The notes: generated from the sequence alone by a model not told the origin. 64,000 nucleotides of DNA from Pseudomonadota bacterium (GCA_021782365.1 JAJXVB010000002.1:177306-241305), one strand, 5' to 3'. Counted from the stretch's first letter, positions 9,091 through 19,599 are shown. Numbers and translations: made by a program.

Positions 9091-9091
9091 A
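8209..9091 (+). repeat. 883-bp direct repeat, copy 2 (receptor signalling half)
   Basis: This is the second copy of the block at 6527-7409, with two synonymous differences over 883 bp. The sharp identity edge inside the HAMP region points to recent duplication or gene conversion between the tandem receptors. Confidence 0.95.
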
Positions 9092-9108
9092 AGATTTAGG
9101 AGCGGGAA

Positions 9109-10053
9109 ATGTCTGATCTGTTGAAGCGTATTGATGGCAGGACCAAATTGGCCGGCACAAACAAGCTGGAGATACTGATGTTCTCGCTGGGCGTGGATAC
9201 ACGAACACAGCGAGAAGAGACCTTTGGCATCAATGTCTTCAAGGTGCGAGAAGTGATGCGCATCCCTGACATCACGCGCGCGCCGGAAATGCCTCCTGCA
9301 GTCGAGGGCATGGTCAGCCTGCGCGGGTCGCTGGTTCCTGTGATTGATCTGGCTAAATATATCGGACTTCAGACGGATGGGAAGCCGGAGATCATGATCG
9401 TCACCGAATACAATGGCCATACTCAGGGTTTTTTGGTCAAGGCGGTCGACAACATCCTGCGCCTCGACTGGTCCGCGATGCGAGTCCCCCCTGCGATGCT
9501 GGTGGCGGAAATGGGCGGCTTGGTCACTGCGATCACCGAACTCAAGGACAAACGCCTGGTGATGATGATAGACGTGGAGAAAGTCCTCGCAGAGACCGGG
9601 CAGTTCAATGCGGACGAGATGATGTACAGCGCAGTCAAGCCGCTGGGTCTGGATAACCGCACGGTATTCTTCGCGGATGATTCTGCGGTTGCGCGCAATC
9701 AGATTACCCGCACGCTGGACGCGATGGGTGTGAAGCATATCTCAGCGATGAACGGGCGCCAGGCCTGGGAAGAGCTGTCCAAGATGGCGACATATGCGGA
9801 GAATACGAATACGCCGATGAAGGACATGATACAGCTCATCCTGACTGATGTCGAAATGCCCGAAATGGATGGCTACATGCTGACGCGCAAGGTCAAGGAA
9901 GACAAGCGCTTTGCTGGAATTCCCGTGCTGATGCATTCGTCCTTGTCCAGTCAGTCCAATCAGCAGCTCGGAAAGGCTGTCGGTGTGGACGAGTATGTTC
10001 CCAAATTCGAACCGCAAAAGCTTTCCAACACATTGGCAAGGCTGCTGGCATAA
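9109..10053 (+). CDS. cheV: chemotaxis coupling protein CheV (first copy)
   Basis: This 314-residue protein has an N-terminal CheW-like domain (about 20-170; TFGINVFKVREVMRIPDITRAP, VEGMVSLRGSLVPVIDL) joined to a C-terminal receiver domain (about 182-314). The receiver has acidic residues at FFADDSAVARNQ and the phosphorylation site in ILTDVEMPEMDGYM. CheV links receptors to CheA and can be phosphorylated to tune or damp coupling. It follows receptor B by 18 bp and precedes a second cheV by 21 bp. An insertion in the receiver between helix 1 and strand 3 (KMATYAENTNTPMKDMIQ) is shared with the second copy and is normal for CheV. Confidence 0.94.
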   Translation: MSDLLKRIDGRTKLAGTNKLEILMFSLGVDTRTQREETFGINVFKVREVMRIPDITRAPEMPPAVEGMVSLRGSLVPVIDLAKYIGLQTDGKPEIMIVTEYNGHTQGFLVKAVDNILRLDWSAMRVPPAMLVAEMGGLVTAITELKDKRLVMMIDVEKVLAETGQFNADEMMYSAVKPLGLDNRTVFFADDSAVARNQITRTLDAMGVKHISAMNGRQAWEELSKMATYAENTNTPMKDMIQLILTDVEMPEMDGYMLTRKVKEDKRFAGIPVLMHSSLSSQSNQQLGKAVGVDEYVPKFEPQKLSNTLARLLA

Positions 10054-10074
10054 AGGCTGACTGAGGAGATTTAA

Positions 10075-11022
10075 ATGTCATATTCGGAAGAAATGCTGAG
10101 CAGCGTTGAAGATGGGTTGCTGGGCGATATCGATGCCAGGGCCGGTCTTGCCGGAACGAACAAGATGGAAATCCTGTTGTTCAATCTGGGCAGCGAAGAA
10201 AAATTCGGCATCAATGTGTTCAAGGTCAAGGAAGTGAGCCAGGCAGGCAAGATCACGCGCACGCCGAACATGCCTCACGGAGTGGACGGCATCGTCTCGC
10301 TGCGCGGCCACGTGATGCCAGTCTTGAATCTGGCCACGTTGATGGGGATAGCTCCTTCTATTCCCTATCAGACCATGATGGTTGCCGAATACAACATGCA
10401 TGTCCTGGGATTTCTGGTGGAAAGCGTGGATCGCATCATCAGGGTGGACTGGGAAAAGGTGCGTCCTGCAGACGGCATGCTCTCCGACAAGGGCGCGCTG
10501 ATCACTGCGATCACCGAGCTCCCCGATGGGACGCTGGTGTCGCTACTGGATGTGGAGCAGATCCTGTCGAACGCATTCGGCGAAGCGATCGTCGGTAATG
10601 TGGAGCCTATCGAATCGGGACACGAATTGTGTGTATTTTTTGCCGATGATTCCATGGTTGCCAGACGCAAGATTGCCGAGGTGCTGGACAAGATGGGCGT
10701 GAAGCACATCCAGGCAAACAGCGGACGCGAAGCATGGGACAGGCTCAAGACCATGGCGGATGCGGCGCAGAGCGCGGGTACCCCCTTGCATGATCAGATA
10801 CAGGTTATACTCACCGATGCTGAGATGCCCGAGATGGATGGTTATGTATTGACCCAGAATATCAAGGCGGATCATCGTTTCGATGGCATCCCGGTCGTGA
10901 TGCACTCATCCCTGTCGTCCGATGCGAATCGGGCAATGGGTAGGCGCGTCGGTGTTGATTATTATGTGTCGAAATTCGATTCGATTGTGCTGTCAACGAC
11001 GCTAAGGCCGTTGTTGATCTAG
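10075..11022 (+). CDS. cheV: chemotaxis coupling protein CheV (second copy)
   Basis: This 315-residue CheV paralogue has the same CheW-receiver layout: KFGINVFKVKEVSQAGKITRTPNMPHGVDGIVSLRG, and a receiver with FFADDSMVARRK and the phospho-acceptor in ILTDAEMPEMDGYV. It is clearly homologous to the preceding gene but diverged throughout, unlike the receptor pair, so this duplication is older. Each CheV may serve a different receptor subset or the two CheA kinases encoded here. The start follows a GAGGAG ribosome binding site. Confidence 0.94.
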   Translation: MSYSEEMLSSVEDGLLGDIDARAGLAGTNKMEILLFNLGSEEKFGINVFKVKEVSQAGKITRTPNMPHGVDGIVSLRGHVMPVLNLATLMGIAPSIPYQTMMVAEYNMHVLGFLVESVDRIIRVDWEKVRPADGMLSDKGALITAITELPDGTLVSLLDVEQILSNAFGEAIVGNVEPIESGHELCVFFADDSMVARRKIAEVLDKMGVKHIQANSGREAWDRLKTMADAAQSAGTPLHDQIQVILTDAEMPEMDGYVLTQNIKADHRFDGIPVVMHSSLSSDANRAMGRRVGVDYYVSKFDSIVLSTTLRPLLI

Positions 11023-11031
11023 GAGATTGGT

Positions 11032-11421
11032 ATGGGTATCGAGAGTACGCGTTTTTTGGTTGTGGATGATTTTTCGACGATGCGACGCATCGTGAGAAAT
11101 CTTTTGAAGGAGCTGGGTTTTGTGAATGTGCAGGAGGCCGAAGATGGCGTCGATGCATTGAAAAAGCTGCGTTCCGATACATTCGATTTTGTCGTGTCAG
11201 ACTGGAATATGCCGAACATGACGGGAATAGAGCTTTTGAAGGAGATACGCGCCGATGCGAAGCTGAAATCGCTGCCGGTCTTGATGGTGACGGCTGAAGC
11301 GAAGCGGGAAAACATCATCGAGGCAGCTCAGGCGGGTGCATCCGGCTATGTGGTCAAACCTTTCACTGCGGCCACGCTGGACGAGAAGTTGAAAAAGATA
11401 TTCCAAAACATGAATAAGTGA
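11032..11421 (+). CDS. cheY: chemotaxis response regulator CheY
   Basis: This 129-residue single-domain receiver is the flagellar switch signal. It has the acidic pair at 12-13 ([21 protein letters not shown]), phospho-acceptor Asp57 in [10 protein letters not shown], the conserved Thr in [27 protein letters not shown] and the lysine of VVKPF. All positions match E. coli CheY, which identifies it as the motor-binding CheY rather than the more distant second copy at 16550. cheZ follows directly, pairing the signal with its phosphatase. Confidence 0.96.
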   Translation: MGIESTRFLVVDDFSTMRRIVRNLLKELGFVNVQEAEDGVDALKKLRSDTFDFVVSDWNMPNMTGIELLKEIRADAKLKSLPVLMVTAEAKRENIIEAAQAGASGYVVKPFTAATLDEKLKKIFQNMNK

Positions 11422-11429
11422 GAACTGAC

Positions 11430-12173
11430 ATGGCTACCAATTCTGCAGTCCAGGAAAGCGAAGACCTCGAATCTTTGTTCGACAGCATCCTTGCAGCGAA
11501 TGTTCAAGAGGAGCAGGCCGAATCCGCGCCTGATGCAGCGGTGGCCACGCCAGCCGGTTCGTCCGGCGGCACTTCAGAGGCTGTTCTGAACCAGTTGGGC
11601 CAGATGACGAGAACCCTGCACGACACATTGCGGGAGCTTGGGCTTAACAAGGAAATCGAGAAGGCAACTGCATCGATTCCAGATGCGCGCGATCGCTTGA
11701 ATTATGTCGCGACATTGACTCAGCAGGCTGCAGAGCGCGTGCTAAATGCATCCGAAGCGGCGCAACCCCTGATGCAGAACATGGAAGTGGAGTCGCAGCG
11801 CCTAAGCGGGCAGTGGGCGCTCTTGTTCGAGAAGAAACTCAATGTCGAGCAATTCAAGATACTGGTGATGCAAACCCAGGCATTTCTGGACATCGTGCCC
11901 AAGCAGACCAAGATGGCCAATGCCTATCTGATGGAAATCATCATGGCCCAGGATTTCCAGGATCTGACAGGCCAGGTCATCAAGAAGATCATCGATGTCA
12001 CCCGGCAGATGGAAAGCCAGCTGTTGACCTTGCTTCTGGACAATGCGCCACCTTCGGTCAGGGCAGAATTTGATGCCGGATTGCTGAACGGCCCCGTGAT
12101 CAATCCGAACGGTAGAAATGTTGTGACTAGCCAGGACCAGGTTGACGATTTGCTGGAAAGTCTGGGGTTTTAA
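11430..12173 (+). CDS. cheZ: CheY-P phosphatase CheZ
   Basis: This 247-residue helical-hairpin protein dephosphorylates CheY-P. It has the catalytic motif MAQDFQDLTGQVIKKI with the active-site glutamine, and the C-terminal CheY-binding helix QDQVDDLLESLGF, nearly identical to that of enterobacterial CheZ. The ATG at 11430 is preferred to an in-frame GTG at 11418 that overlaps the cheY stop, because MATNSAVQ begins the conserved region. The N-terminal 60 residues are acidic and low in conservation. Confidence 0.94.
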   Translation: MATNSAVQESEDLESLFDSILAANVQEEQAESAPDAAVATPAGSSGGTSEAVLNQLGQMTRTLHDTLRELGLNKEIEKATASIPDARDRLNYVATLTQQAAERVLNASEAAQPLMQNMEVESQRLSGQWALLFEKKLNVEQFKILVMQTQAFLDIVPKQTKMANAYLMEIIMAQDFQDLTGQVIKKIIDVTRQMESQLLTLLLDNAPPSVRAEFDAGLLNGPVINPNGRNVVTSQDQVDDLLESLGF

Positions 12174-12264
12174 TTGGGGCTGAGGAGTGTGGATTCAGGA
12201 TCCGAGATAAGGGCTGGCGCCTCAATCTTCAATCCTTGATCCTCAAGCCCGATCAGGAGAATAC
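12174..12264. repeat. palindromic GGATTGA-type intergenic element, copy 1 (cheZ-cheA)
   Basis: The left arm (about 12176-12207, containing GGATTCAGGATCCGAG) and right arm (about 12220-12250, containing CTTCAATCCTTGATCCTC) form a long imperfect inverted repeat built of GGATTGA-like units. Similar elements lie at 45256-45347 and 53276-53434. Confidence 0.6.
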
Positions 12265-14088
12265 ATGAACGATTTTGCTGGCATGGAAGAGCTGTTGAGC
12301 GATTTTCTGCTTGAGGCGGGCGACATGCTGTCCGAGGTGGACAGCAAATTGATGGAGCTCGAAAAGCATCCGGACGATAACGGGCTGCTCAACGAAGTGT
12401 TCCGAGGCTTTCACACCATCAAGGGCGGAGCGGGATTTCTCAATGCGACAGAACTGGTCACGCTCTGCCATCTGACTGAAAACCTGTTTGACAAGTTGCG
12501 CAACAGAGAACTGGCACTGAGTGCGGAATTGATGGATGTGATTTTTTCCGCGACGGCAGAAGTCAAAAAGATGTTTGGTTCTTTGCAGCAAAGTTTGCAG
12601 CCTCAGCCAGCACCGCAGCATATACTGGATAATCTCAAATCGGCCCTGGCCGGGAAAGCGCTGAGCGCTGCACAACCAAGCCCTGTTGAGCCAGCTGCCA
12701 CGCCTTCAATGGACGGTGTTGATTGGAATGCGCTCTATACCGCTTTGACGGGGACAGACATCGTGAGCACCACGGGTGTGGCTCGTGATCCAGAAAAAAT
12801 TGCAGAGGCATTGTCGCAGGAGGAGTCGACCAAGAAGGCGTTTGGCCGAAGAGTCGATGATGTGCCCGGTGCGACGGTAGGGCGCCGTGAAGGCGATGTG
12901 TCTGTCAAGGAGGCCAAGGAAACTACGATCAGGGTGGACACCGAGCGCCTGGATCAGGTCTTGAATCTGTCAGGCGAGATAGGGCTGACCAAGAATCGCC
13001 TCAATCATTTGCGCTCGGACATCATGCAGGGGCATCATGGCACGGAGACTTTGCGCGACCTGGATCAGGCTGTCACGCAGCTGGATATGCTGGTTGTGAA
13101 TCTGCAAAATGCGGTGATGAAAACCCGAATGCAGCCGATCGGGCGGTTGTTCAAGAAGTACCCCCGCCTGGCGAGAGATCTCGCGCGCTCCCTGGGCAAG
13201 GATGTGGAGCTCGTGTTAAGCGGCGAAGAAACCGAGATGGACAAGACCATGATCGAGGACTTGAACGATCCCCTGGTCCATCTGGTGCGCAATGCGGTCG
13301 ATCACGGCGTGGAAACGGTAGAGGGCCGCAAGGCTGCAGGAAAACCTGAAAAGAGCCTCGTTGAATTGAGCGCGCGCCATGAGGGAGATCACATCCTCAT
13401 CACGATCGCCGATGATGGGAAAGGCATGCGTCCCGAAGTCATCCGCAACAAGGCCATCGAAAAGGGCATCATCACGCCTGAAGTTGCAAACACGTTGGAT
13501 GAGAACCAGTGCCTTGAGCTGATCTTTCTTCCAGGCTTTTCGACCAAGGATGAAATCTCCAGTGTCTCAGGGCGCGGTGTCGGGATGGATGTGGTCAAGA
13601 CCAACATCCAGAAACTCAACGGCACGATCAACATTCATTCGGTAGCAGGCCAGGGAACGATATTCACGATTTCCCTGCCTCTTACGCTTGCCATACTGCC
13701 CGTGCTTATCCTTCGTCTGGGCGATCAGTCCTTTGCAGTGCCGCTATCCATGGTGCGCGAAATCCTCTCTGTTTCACCGGGTCAATTGCAGAAGATTTCC
13801 GGTCGCGCAACCATGGTGGTGAGAGGCGAAGTGTTGCCGGTTCTGCCGCTGGCTCAGTTGATCGGTTGGAATGCCTCGGACAAGGAACCCGAGGTGGGCG
13901 TGCTGATGCAGTTTGGCAACAGCAGCTTCATTCTTTCTGCGGATGGCTTCGCAGGCCACGACGATGTGGTGATCAAGTCGCTCGACACTTTCCGTCCTAA
14001 GGGGGTGGCAGGGGTCACGATGTCCAGCGAAGGAGACATTGTGCTGATCCTCGACATCAAAGAGCTTTTAAGCGATGTGCGTGGATAA
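12265..14088 (+). CDS. cheA: chemotaxis histidine kinase CheA (first copy, no clear P2 domain)
   Basis: This 607-residue kinase has an Hpt domain at 1-105 with phospho-accepting His50 in [17 protein letters not shown] linker of roughly 100 residues follows without an evident P2 (CheY-docking) domain. Then come the dimerisation helices ([22 protein letters not shown]), the HATPase domain with N box [13 protein letters not shown]1 ADDGKGM and G2 GRGVGMDVV, and a CheW-like regulatory domain from about 470. It is shorter than the second CheA (713 residues) and is followed by two unusual receptors, suggesting a partner set of its own. The start follows AGGAG at 12255. Confidence 0.94.
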   Translation: MNDFAGMEELLSDFLLEAGDMLSEVDSKLMELEKHPDDNGLLNEVFRGFHTIKGGAGFLNATELVTLCHLTENLFDKLRNRELALSAELMDVIFSATAEVKKMFGSLQQSLQPQPAPQHILDNLKSALAGKALSAAQPSPVEPAATPSMDGVDWNALYTALTGTDIVSTTGVARDPEKIAEALSQEESTKKAFGRRVDDVPGATVGRREGDVSVKEAKETTIRVDTERLDQVLNLSGEIGLTKNRLNHLRSDIMQGHHGTETLRDLDQAVTQLDMLVVNLQNAVMKTRMQPIGRLFKKYPRLARDLARSLGKDVELVLSGEETEMDKTMIEDLNDPLVHLVRNAVDHGVETVEGRKAAGKPEKSLVELSARHEGDHILITIADDGKGMRPEVIRNKAIEKGIITPEVANTLDENQCLELIFLPGFSTKDEISSVSGRGVGMDVVKTNIQKLNGTINIHSVAGQGTIFTISLPLTLAILPVLILRLGDQSFAVPLSMVREILSVSPGQLQKISGRATMVVRGEVLPVLPLAQLIGWNASDKEPEVGVLMQFGNSSFILSADGFAGHDDVVIKSLDTFRPKGVAGVTMSSEGDIVLILDIKELLSDVRG

Positions 14089-14120
14089 GCGGTATTGAGC
14101 TTCTAGGATCGGGAGATATT

Positions 14121-15221
14121 ATGTTTTGCGGGAAATTGAAACAGGAGCTTTCAAAGGCTCAAGGGGAGCTTGCGCGTTGCAAAAATGAGGCGGCCGGTCT
14201 GCGACGAGCCCTTTCTGATGCTGAAAGCGAGCGCGAGGCAATGCGAGCAGAAGCCCAGGAAGCGAAGATGGATGCCGAGATCGCAAGGCAGATATACAGC
14301 AACATGCAGAGCTTTGGAGAATCGTTCATTGCCTTGCAAGGATCGCAGGTGGCTGCCGCCAATTCGTTGCACTCGGAAAAGATGCACGCAATCGAGGCTG
14401 CACATATTTCTGCAGGCAATCGTGATGCGATAGAGCAAATCGCGGACACACTGGGCGTGATGTCTGACAATACCCTGAGGTCTTCACAGAATGTGCAGAG
14501 TCTCACCATGCGCGCCGCAGAAATTGGGGACATCGTCAAATTGATCAAGGAGATCGCGGATCAGACCAATCTGCTTGCGCTCAATGCGGCAATCGAGGCG
14601 GCCCGTGCTGGCGAGCAAGGAAGGGGATTTGCGGTTGTTGCAGACGAAGTGCGAAAGCTTGCCGAGCGCACGGCAAACGCCACCAGCGAAATTTCGACGA
14701 TCGTCGCGGCGATCCAGAGTGAGACGGATCAAACCAAGGTCCAGATGGAAGGTCTTGCAGAAAAATCACACCAATTCGGCAGCGATGTGGGAAATGTGGT
14801 AGGCAGCATGCGGCAGGTGATGGAGCTGTCCCATCTGATGGAAGGAAGCGTTTCCGCGGCAGCGCTGCGCAGCTTCATCGAGGTGGCAAAGATAGACCAC
14901 ATCCTGTACAAATTTGAAATCTACAAGGTCTTCATGGGGATTTCAGATCGCACGGCCGACAGCTTCGCATCCCATACCGCATGTCGTCTTGGCAAGTGGT
15001 ACTTCGAGGGGGAGGGAAAAGAAAACTTCTCCAGACTGGATGGATATGCCGCAATCGCTGCTCCGCATCAGGCATTTCACGAGCATGGAAGAGAAGCCGT
15101 TTCCGCATTCCGTAGTGGCGAAGCATTGATGGGGATGGGAATGGTTGAAAAGCTTGAGGCGGCAAGCATGGAAGTGCTTGCCGGACTCGAACGTATTGCT
15201 GTGGCGGGCAGCAAGAATTGA
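14121..15221 (+). CDS. soluble chemoreceptor with C-terminal CZB zinc-binding domain
   Basis: This 366-residue protein has no membrane segment. A coiled-coil N-terminus leads into a shortened receptor signalling hairpin ([47 protein letters not shown], about 140-190). The C-terminal 110 residues are a CZB (chemoreceptor zinc-binding) domain, with the zinc ligands visible as [25 protein letters not shown] and [11 protein letters not shown] receptors such as TlpD sense oxidants, zinc or energy state from the cytoplasm. It starts 32 bp after cheA and ends just before the next receptor. Confidence 0.9.
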   Translation: MFCGKLKQELSKAQGELARCKNEAAGLRRALSDAESEREAMRAEAQEAKMDAEIARQIYSNMQSFGESFIALQGSQVAAANSLHSEKMHAIEAAHISAGNRDAIEQIADTLGVMSDNTLRSSQNVQSLTMRAAEIGDIVKLIKEIADQTNLLALNAAIEAARAGEQGRGFAVVADEVRKLAERTANATSEISTIVAAIQSETDQTKVQMEGLAEKSHQFGSDVGNVVGSMRQVMELSHLMEGSVSAAALRSFIEVAKIDHILYKFEIYKVFMGISDRTADSFASHTACRLGKWYFEGEGKENFSRLDGYAAIAAPHQAFHEHGREAVSAFRSGEALMGMGMVEKLEAASMEVLAGLERIAVAGSKN

Positions 15222-15245
15222 TTGCATCGAACCGGGTCTGAATAC

Positions 15246-16436
15246 ATGAAAAAATATCCTCGCTTATTGATAGTGGGTGCGATGGCAAGCGCTGTGCTGT
15301 TTGGCGGGCAAGCCTTGTATTTCGGCAGCCTCGGGATTGCGCTCGCGGATAGCCTGCTTTGGCTCTGCGTGGTGGTTTTTTGGGGATATCTTTTAAGGAT
15401 TGCAAGCGTCAATCAGGCAGCCATCCAAATTTCCGAAACCCGTGACATGGAAGTCTTGCATGCAAGCCACGGTTTTCATGTGCAACTGGGCAGAGCCTTT
15501 GCAGGTCAGGCACTTTCGGCCAACAATGAGATGGCAAATACTCAGGCGATACTGGGAGAAGCAATCAACACACTGGTTGCGACTTTTACATCGATGGCTG
15601 AAGCCGTGCATATCCAGCAATCTCTCGTGCTCTCGATTGTGGGTGGAGAGAATGATAGCGGCTCCACAAAGCAGAAGTTCGGCAATTTCGTAAATGAAAC
15701 GGAAAAGGCGATGAACGAGTTTGTCGACAGCACCGTGGAGAGCAGCACGCGCGCGATGGAACTGGTCGAAAAGGTAGATGTGATCAGCGCGCAGGTTTCG
15801 AGCATCCTGGCGATCCTGACTGAAGTCGAGAGCATCGCCAAGCAAACCAATCTGCTTGCACTCAATGCGGCGATCGAAGCGGCGAGGGCAGGAGAGGCGG
15901 GACGTGGGTTTGCGGTGGTGGCAGACGAGGTGCGCAGTCTTTCCGAGAAGACCAACAAGTTCAGCAGCGAGATACGCATGCTGGTGGGCGGCGTGAATGT
16001 CTCGCTCAAGAGTGCGGAGGAGATGATCAACGCCCTTGCTGCAAAGGACATGTCAAATGTGATGCATTCCAAGAAACATGTCTATGACATGATGGAGGAC
16101 TTGACGAAGCTCAACGAGAGCCTGGCTCGTGATTCCATAGAGCTTGGTCGCATCAGCAATGAGGTCGAGCAGAAGGTGTCGACTGCCGTTTCCACGCTGC
16201 AATTCCAGGACATGAGTTCGCAGCTGATCGGACATGCGCAGATGCGCCTTGCGGCCATCCGGGAAGTCGCAGAGAAGTTAGGCGGCGGGACGGAGAGTGT
16301 CAATGCTCGCGAATATCTTGCACAAATCGCGGACTATGGCCATGTGCTCCACGAGCACGTCGTATCTCTGGATTCGAAAAAATCCAATCCTGTATCCCAG
16401 GACAGTTTCGAGACGGGTGATATCGAATTGTTTTAA
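15246..16436 (+). CDS. membrane-anchored receptor-like protein with a CheZ-like FQD motif
   Basis: This 396-residue protein has two closely spaced N-terminal membrane helices ([20 protein letters not shown] and [15 protein letters not shown]) with almost no periplasmic loop, so it senses no external ligand through a classical domain. The receptor signalling hairpin is present ([38 protein letters not shown]). The following long helix contains [17 protein letters not shown], which resembles the catalytic helix of CheZ-type phosphatases. The ATG at 15246 was chosen over an in-frame TTG at 15222. It could be a receptor, a CheA-array regulator, or a membrane-bound CheY-P phosphatase. The function is uncertain. 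Confidence 0.8.
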   Translation: MKKYPRLLIVGAMASAVLFGGQALYFGSLGIALADSLLWLCVVVFWGYLLRIASVNQAAIQISETRDMEVLHASHGFHVQLGRAFAGQALSANNEMANTQAILGEAINTLVATFTSMAEAVHIQQSLVLSIVGGENDSGSTKQKFGNFVNETEKAMNEFVDSTVESSTRAMELVEKVDVISAQVSSILAILTEVESIAKQTNLLALNAAIEAARAGEAGRGFAVVADEVRSLSEKTNKFSSEIRMLVGGVNVSLKSAEEMINALAAKDMSNVMHSKKHVYDMMEDLTKLNESLARDSIELGRISNEVEQKVSTAVSTLQFQDMSSQLIGHAQMRLAAIREVAEKLGGGTESVNAREYLAQIADYGHVLHEHVVSLDSKKSNPVSQDSFETGDIELF

Positions 16437-16549
16437 TGTTGTCATACAACCCTATTCAGGGTAAGATTTTTCGCATTGGCAGTGCTTGCGGCTTAGTGCG
16501 CTTCAGAACCGTTTCAATTTTAATTCATCATAACTACTGAGCGAAAAAT

Positions 16550-16915
16550 ATGGCAAAAACTGTGTTGACCGTCGACGATTCGGCATCCATCCGGCAGATG
16601 GTGGCCTTTACTTTGAAATCTTCTGGTTATACCGTCATCGAAGCGGAAGATGGCCAGGCCGGGCTCGACAAGGCAAAGGCAAGCAAGGTCGATCTGGTTC
16701 TGACAGACCAGAACATGCCGAAAATGGATGGCTTGATGCTGATCAAGACCCTGCGTTCACTCCCGCAATACAAGGCCACTCCTATTTTGATGCTGACCAC
16801 CGAATCAGGAGATGCGATGAAGGCGCAAGGCAAGTCGGCTGGCGCGACCGGCTGGCTGGTCAAGCCGTTTGACCCACAGAAACTGCTGGAAGTCGTCAAA
16901 AAAGTGATCGGTTAG
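16550..16915 (+). CDS. cheY: CheY-like single-domain response regulator
   Basis: This 121-residue receiver has DD at 9-10 (LTVDDSASIRQMVAFTL), phospho-acceptor Asp53 (LTDQNMPKMDG), Thr in MLTTESGDAMKAQGKSAGATGWLVKPF and the conserved lysine. It is the type usually encoded directly before cheA-cheW operons and is more distant from motor-type CheY than the copy at 11032. It may serve as a phosphate sink or signal to another output. It opens a cheY-cheA-cheW-receptor-cheR-cheD-cheB run. The 113-bp gap before it has only a weak hairpin (16449-16462). Confidence 0.92.
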   Translation: MAKTVLTVDDSASIRQMVAFTLKSSGYTVIEAEDGQAGLDKAKASKVDLVLTDQNMPKMDGLMLIKTLRSLPQYKATPILMLTTESGDAMKAQGKSAGATGWLVKPFDPQKLLEVVKKVIG

Positions 16916-16960
16916 CTACCCTTGTCGGACCTTTCAATACTGTCAAAACGGGGATAGCCA

Positions 16961-19102
16961 ATGTCCATCGACATGAGCCAGTTTTATCAGGTGTTCTTCG
17001 AGGAGTCTGCAGAACACCTTGCGAGCATGGAATGTCTATTGCTGGGGCTGGACCTCGATGCGCCGGATCCGGATGAACTGAATGCGATATTCCGTTCTGC
17101 CCATTCCATAAAAGGGGGCAGCGGCACGTTCGGATTCACCGACATGACCGAAGTCACGCATGTGCTGGAGACGCTGTTAGATGGCATACGCAAGAATGAG
17201 ATTGCGATTACTTCAGAAATGGTGGATGCGTTTTTGCAGGCGGGAGATGTACTAAACGGCCTGTTGGAAGCGCATCAGAATGGCACGATCGCAGAAGATG
17301 AGGCGTCGAAGGAAATCTGCGCAAAGCTTAAGGCGCTCACAGCAAAGGGGCTGGGTCGGCAGGAACAGAAAAGTCTGGAAAATAGCGATACGCCTTCTGT
17401 TTTGCGTCGCTACCAGATAGGCTTTCCAAACAACGCAGAAATCTTTCCGAAGGAAGGGCAGCTTCAAAATCTGCTCGAAGACATAAGCAATGTCGGCAGT
17501 ATCAATCACCAGGAAATCAATGCGGAAAAGGTCGAGTTAGACCTCAATACGGCTTTGGCTCCGGATGGATTGCGTGAAATTTTTTCCTTTTTCCTCAATG
17601 CAGATCAAATCACACTGACTGAGCTGGCGTGCGTGGAGCAGAAAGATTCTGATACAGGCTATGGCTTTTTTGACGATGAGGCGACAAGCGAAGAAATGGC
17701 GCCGTCGCAAGAGGCTTATGGGTTCTTCATCGAACCCGAGAAGGTCAAGGCGGATGTCGAGGAAGAGCAGGGTTTCGGATTTTTTGTAGAGCCGGAACAG
17801 GTTAAGGCTGACGTCGAGCATGCCCAGGGATATGGGTTTTTCAAAGAGCCCTCTGCCATCGATGAGACTCCCCAGCGCCGTTATACGGATATCTCGCCGG
17901 AAAAGGCGCAGCGCCGTGCAACCGACAAGCCAGCAGCAGCCGAGACCTCGATCAGGGTGAGCGTCGAGAAAGTCGATCAGATGATCAATCTGGTGGGAGA
18001 ACTCGTGATCACCCAGTCCATGCTGGCAGAGGCCGCTTCCCATCTCGATCCGGTGCAGCATGAGCAGCTGATAAACGGACTCGCCCAGCTCGAGCGCAAT
18101 ACCCGCGAATTGCAGGAATCCGTGATGTCTGTGCGCATGATGCCGATCGATTTCGTGTTCAGCCGCTTTCCGCGTCTGGTGCGCGATCTGGCAGGCAAGC
18201 TGGACAAGAAGGTTCAGTTGAAGCTCGTCGGAGAAGGGACCGAGCTCGACAAGGGATTGATCGAGAAAATCAGCGACCCCCTGACGCATCTCGTGCGCAA
18301 CAGTCTGGACCACGGCATCGAGATGCCGGATGAGCGCATCGCAAAGGGCAAGGATGTTGTCGGAACCATCACGCTGCGCGCAGCGCATCAGGGTGGAAAC
18401 ATTGTGATCGAAGTATCCGACGATGGCGGAGGATTGAACCGCGAGAGGATACTCGCCAAGGCGCGCGAGAAGGGCATGCCGGTGTTAGACGCGATGAGCG
18501 ATATGGAAGTCTGGCAGTTGATCTTTGCGCCAGGCTTTTCTACCGCTGCAGTGATCACGGATGTTTCGGGTCGCGGTGTCGGCATGGACGTGGTCAAGAA
18601 GAATATCGAGGGTATAGGGGGACGCGTCGAGATCTCATCGCGTCATGGAGAGGGCAGCACGATCACCATACGTCTGCCGTTGACGCTCGCGATACTCGAT
18701 GGCTTGTCGATAGCGGTGGGCGAACAGACCTATATCGTGCCGCTCACCTTCATCAGCGAATCGCTGCAGCCAACTGAAGATGCCATCAAGGAAATCAGCG
18801 GTCAGGGCAGGGTGGTACACGTGCGTGGCGAATATCTTCCGGTGATTGCGCTTCATCAAATTTTCAACATCGAGCCTAAGGTTACCAATCCTTCAGAAGG
18901 GATACTCGTGCTGCTTGAGGCAGAGGGCAAAAAGGTCGCGCTGTTTGTGGACGAACTGGTCAGCCAGCACCAGGTCGTCATCAAGAGCCTGGAGACCAAT
19001 TACCGCAAGGTGGCCGGCATTTCCGGGGCGACCATCATGGGCGATGGACGGGTTGCAATGATCATCGATGTAACAGCGCTGGTCAAATTGGCGCAGCGGT
19101 AG
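16961..19102 (+). CDS. cheA: chemotaxis histidine kinase CheA (second copy, with YGFF linker repeats)
   Basis: This 713-residue kinase has an Hpt domain with His48 ([16 protein letters not shown]), then a region of about 140-240 that may be the P2 domain. Next is a linker with four copies of a GYGFF/AYGFF/GFGFF motif, partly in a repeat containing [11 protein letters not shown]3 follows ([26 protein letters not shown]), then HATPase ([28 protein letters not shown]) and the CheW-like domain ([32 protein letters not shown]). It is the canonical betaproteobacterial CheA and the likely main kinase. cheW follows 20 bp downstream. Confidence 0.96.
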   Translation: MSIDMSQFYQVFFEESAEHLASMECLLLGLDLDAPDPDELNAIFRSAHSIKGGSGTFGFTDMTEVTHVLETLLDGIRKNEIAITSEMVDAFLQAGDVLNGLLEAHQNGTIAEDEASKEICAKLKALTAKGLGRQEQKSLENSDTPSVLRRYQIGFPNNAEIFPKEGQLQNLLEDISNVGSINHQEINAEKVELDLNTALAPDGLREIFSFFLNADQITLTELACVEQKDSDTGYGFFDDEATSEEMAPSQEAYGFFIEPEKVKADVEEEQGFGFFVEPEQVKADVEHAQGYGFFKEPSAIDETPQRRYTDISPEKAQRRATDKPAAAETSIRVSVEKVDQMINLVGELVITQSMLAEAASHLDPVQHEQLINGLAQLERNTRELQESVMSVRMMPIDFVFSRFPRLVRDLAGKLDKKVQLKLVGEGTELDKGLIEKISDPLTHLVRNSLDHGIEMPDERIAKGKDVVGTITLRAAHQGGNIVIEVSDDGGGLNRERILAKAREKGMPVLDAMSDMEVWQLIFAPGFSTAAVITDVSGRGVGMDVVKKNIEGIGGRVEISSRHGEGSTITIRLPLTLAILDGLSIAVGEQTYIVPLTFISESLQPTEDAIKEISGQGRVVHVRGEYLPVIALHQIFNIEPKVTNPSEGILVLLEAEGKKVALFVDELVSQHQVVIKSLETNYRKVAGISGATIMGDGRVAMIIDVTALVKLAQR

Positions 19103-19122
19103 TCCAAAGAAAGGGGGGCAAC

Positions 19123-19599
19123 ATGGCAGCAGAAGAAGAGGTGTCAAGCAGCCGCGAGTTGCTGACTTTCACGCTAGGACGGGAAGAATACGGCATCGAC
19201 ATCCTGAAAGTGCAGGAAATACGCGGTTATGACGCGGTGACCGCGATCGCCAACGCGCCTGAATTCATCAAAGGGGTGATCAATCTGCGTGGCATCATCG
19301 TGCCCATCGTCGATCTTCGCATCAAGTTTCATCTGGGCAGGGTTGAATATGACCAGTTTACCGTCGTGATCATCCTGAATGTGGTCAATCGCGTGGTCGG
19401 TATCGTGGTGGACGGCGTATCTGACGTGATCGCTTTGGGTGAAGACCAGATGAAGGCCGCACCGGAATTCAGCTCGTCTTTGGATACCCAGTACATCATG
19501 GGGCTGGGCACGGTGGATGAGCGCATGATCATCGTGATGGACATCGAAAAGCTGCTCAGCAGTCGTGACATGGAATTGTTCGACGAAGTATTGAATTGA
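19123..19599 (+). CDS. cheW: chemotaxis coupling protein CheW
   Basis: This 158-residue two-subdomain SH3-like adaptor bridges receptors and CheA. It shows the family pattern [57 protein letters not shown] followed by [19 protein letters not shown]. It is the only stand-alone CheW in the window, so both CheA copies probably share it, with the two CheV proteins adding extra coupling. It has a strong AAGGGGGG ribosome binding site. Confidence 0.96.
   Translation: MAAEEEVSSSRELLTFTLGREEYGIDILKVQEIRGYDAVTAIANAPEFIKGVINLRGIIVPIVDLRIKFHLGRVEYDQFTVVIILNVVNRVVGIVVDGVSDVIALGEDQMKAAPEFSSSLDTQYIMGLGTVDERMIIVMDIEKLLSSRDMELFDEVLN

Noticed and set aside
8815..9738. 307-codon open frame on the minus strand over the receptor and cheV
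   Set aside because: It is a shadow of well-supported genes. It repeats partly at 7133-7438 only because the receptor half is duplicated.
16449..16470. Terminator before the second cheY
   Set aside because: A 5-bp stem with a 4-nt loop and a broken T-run is too weak to call.
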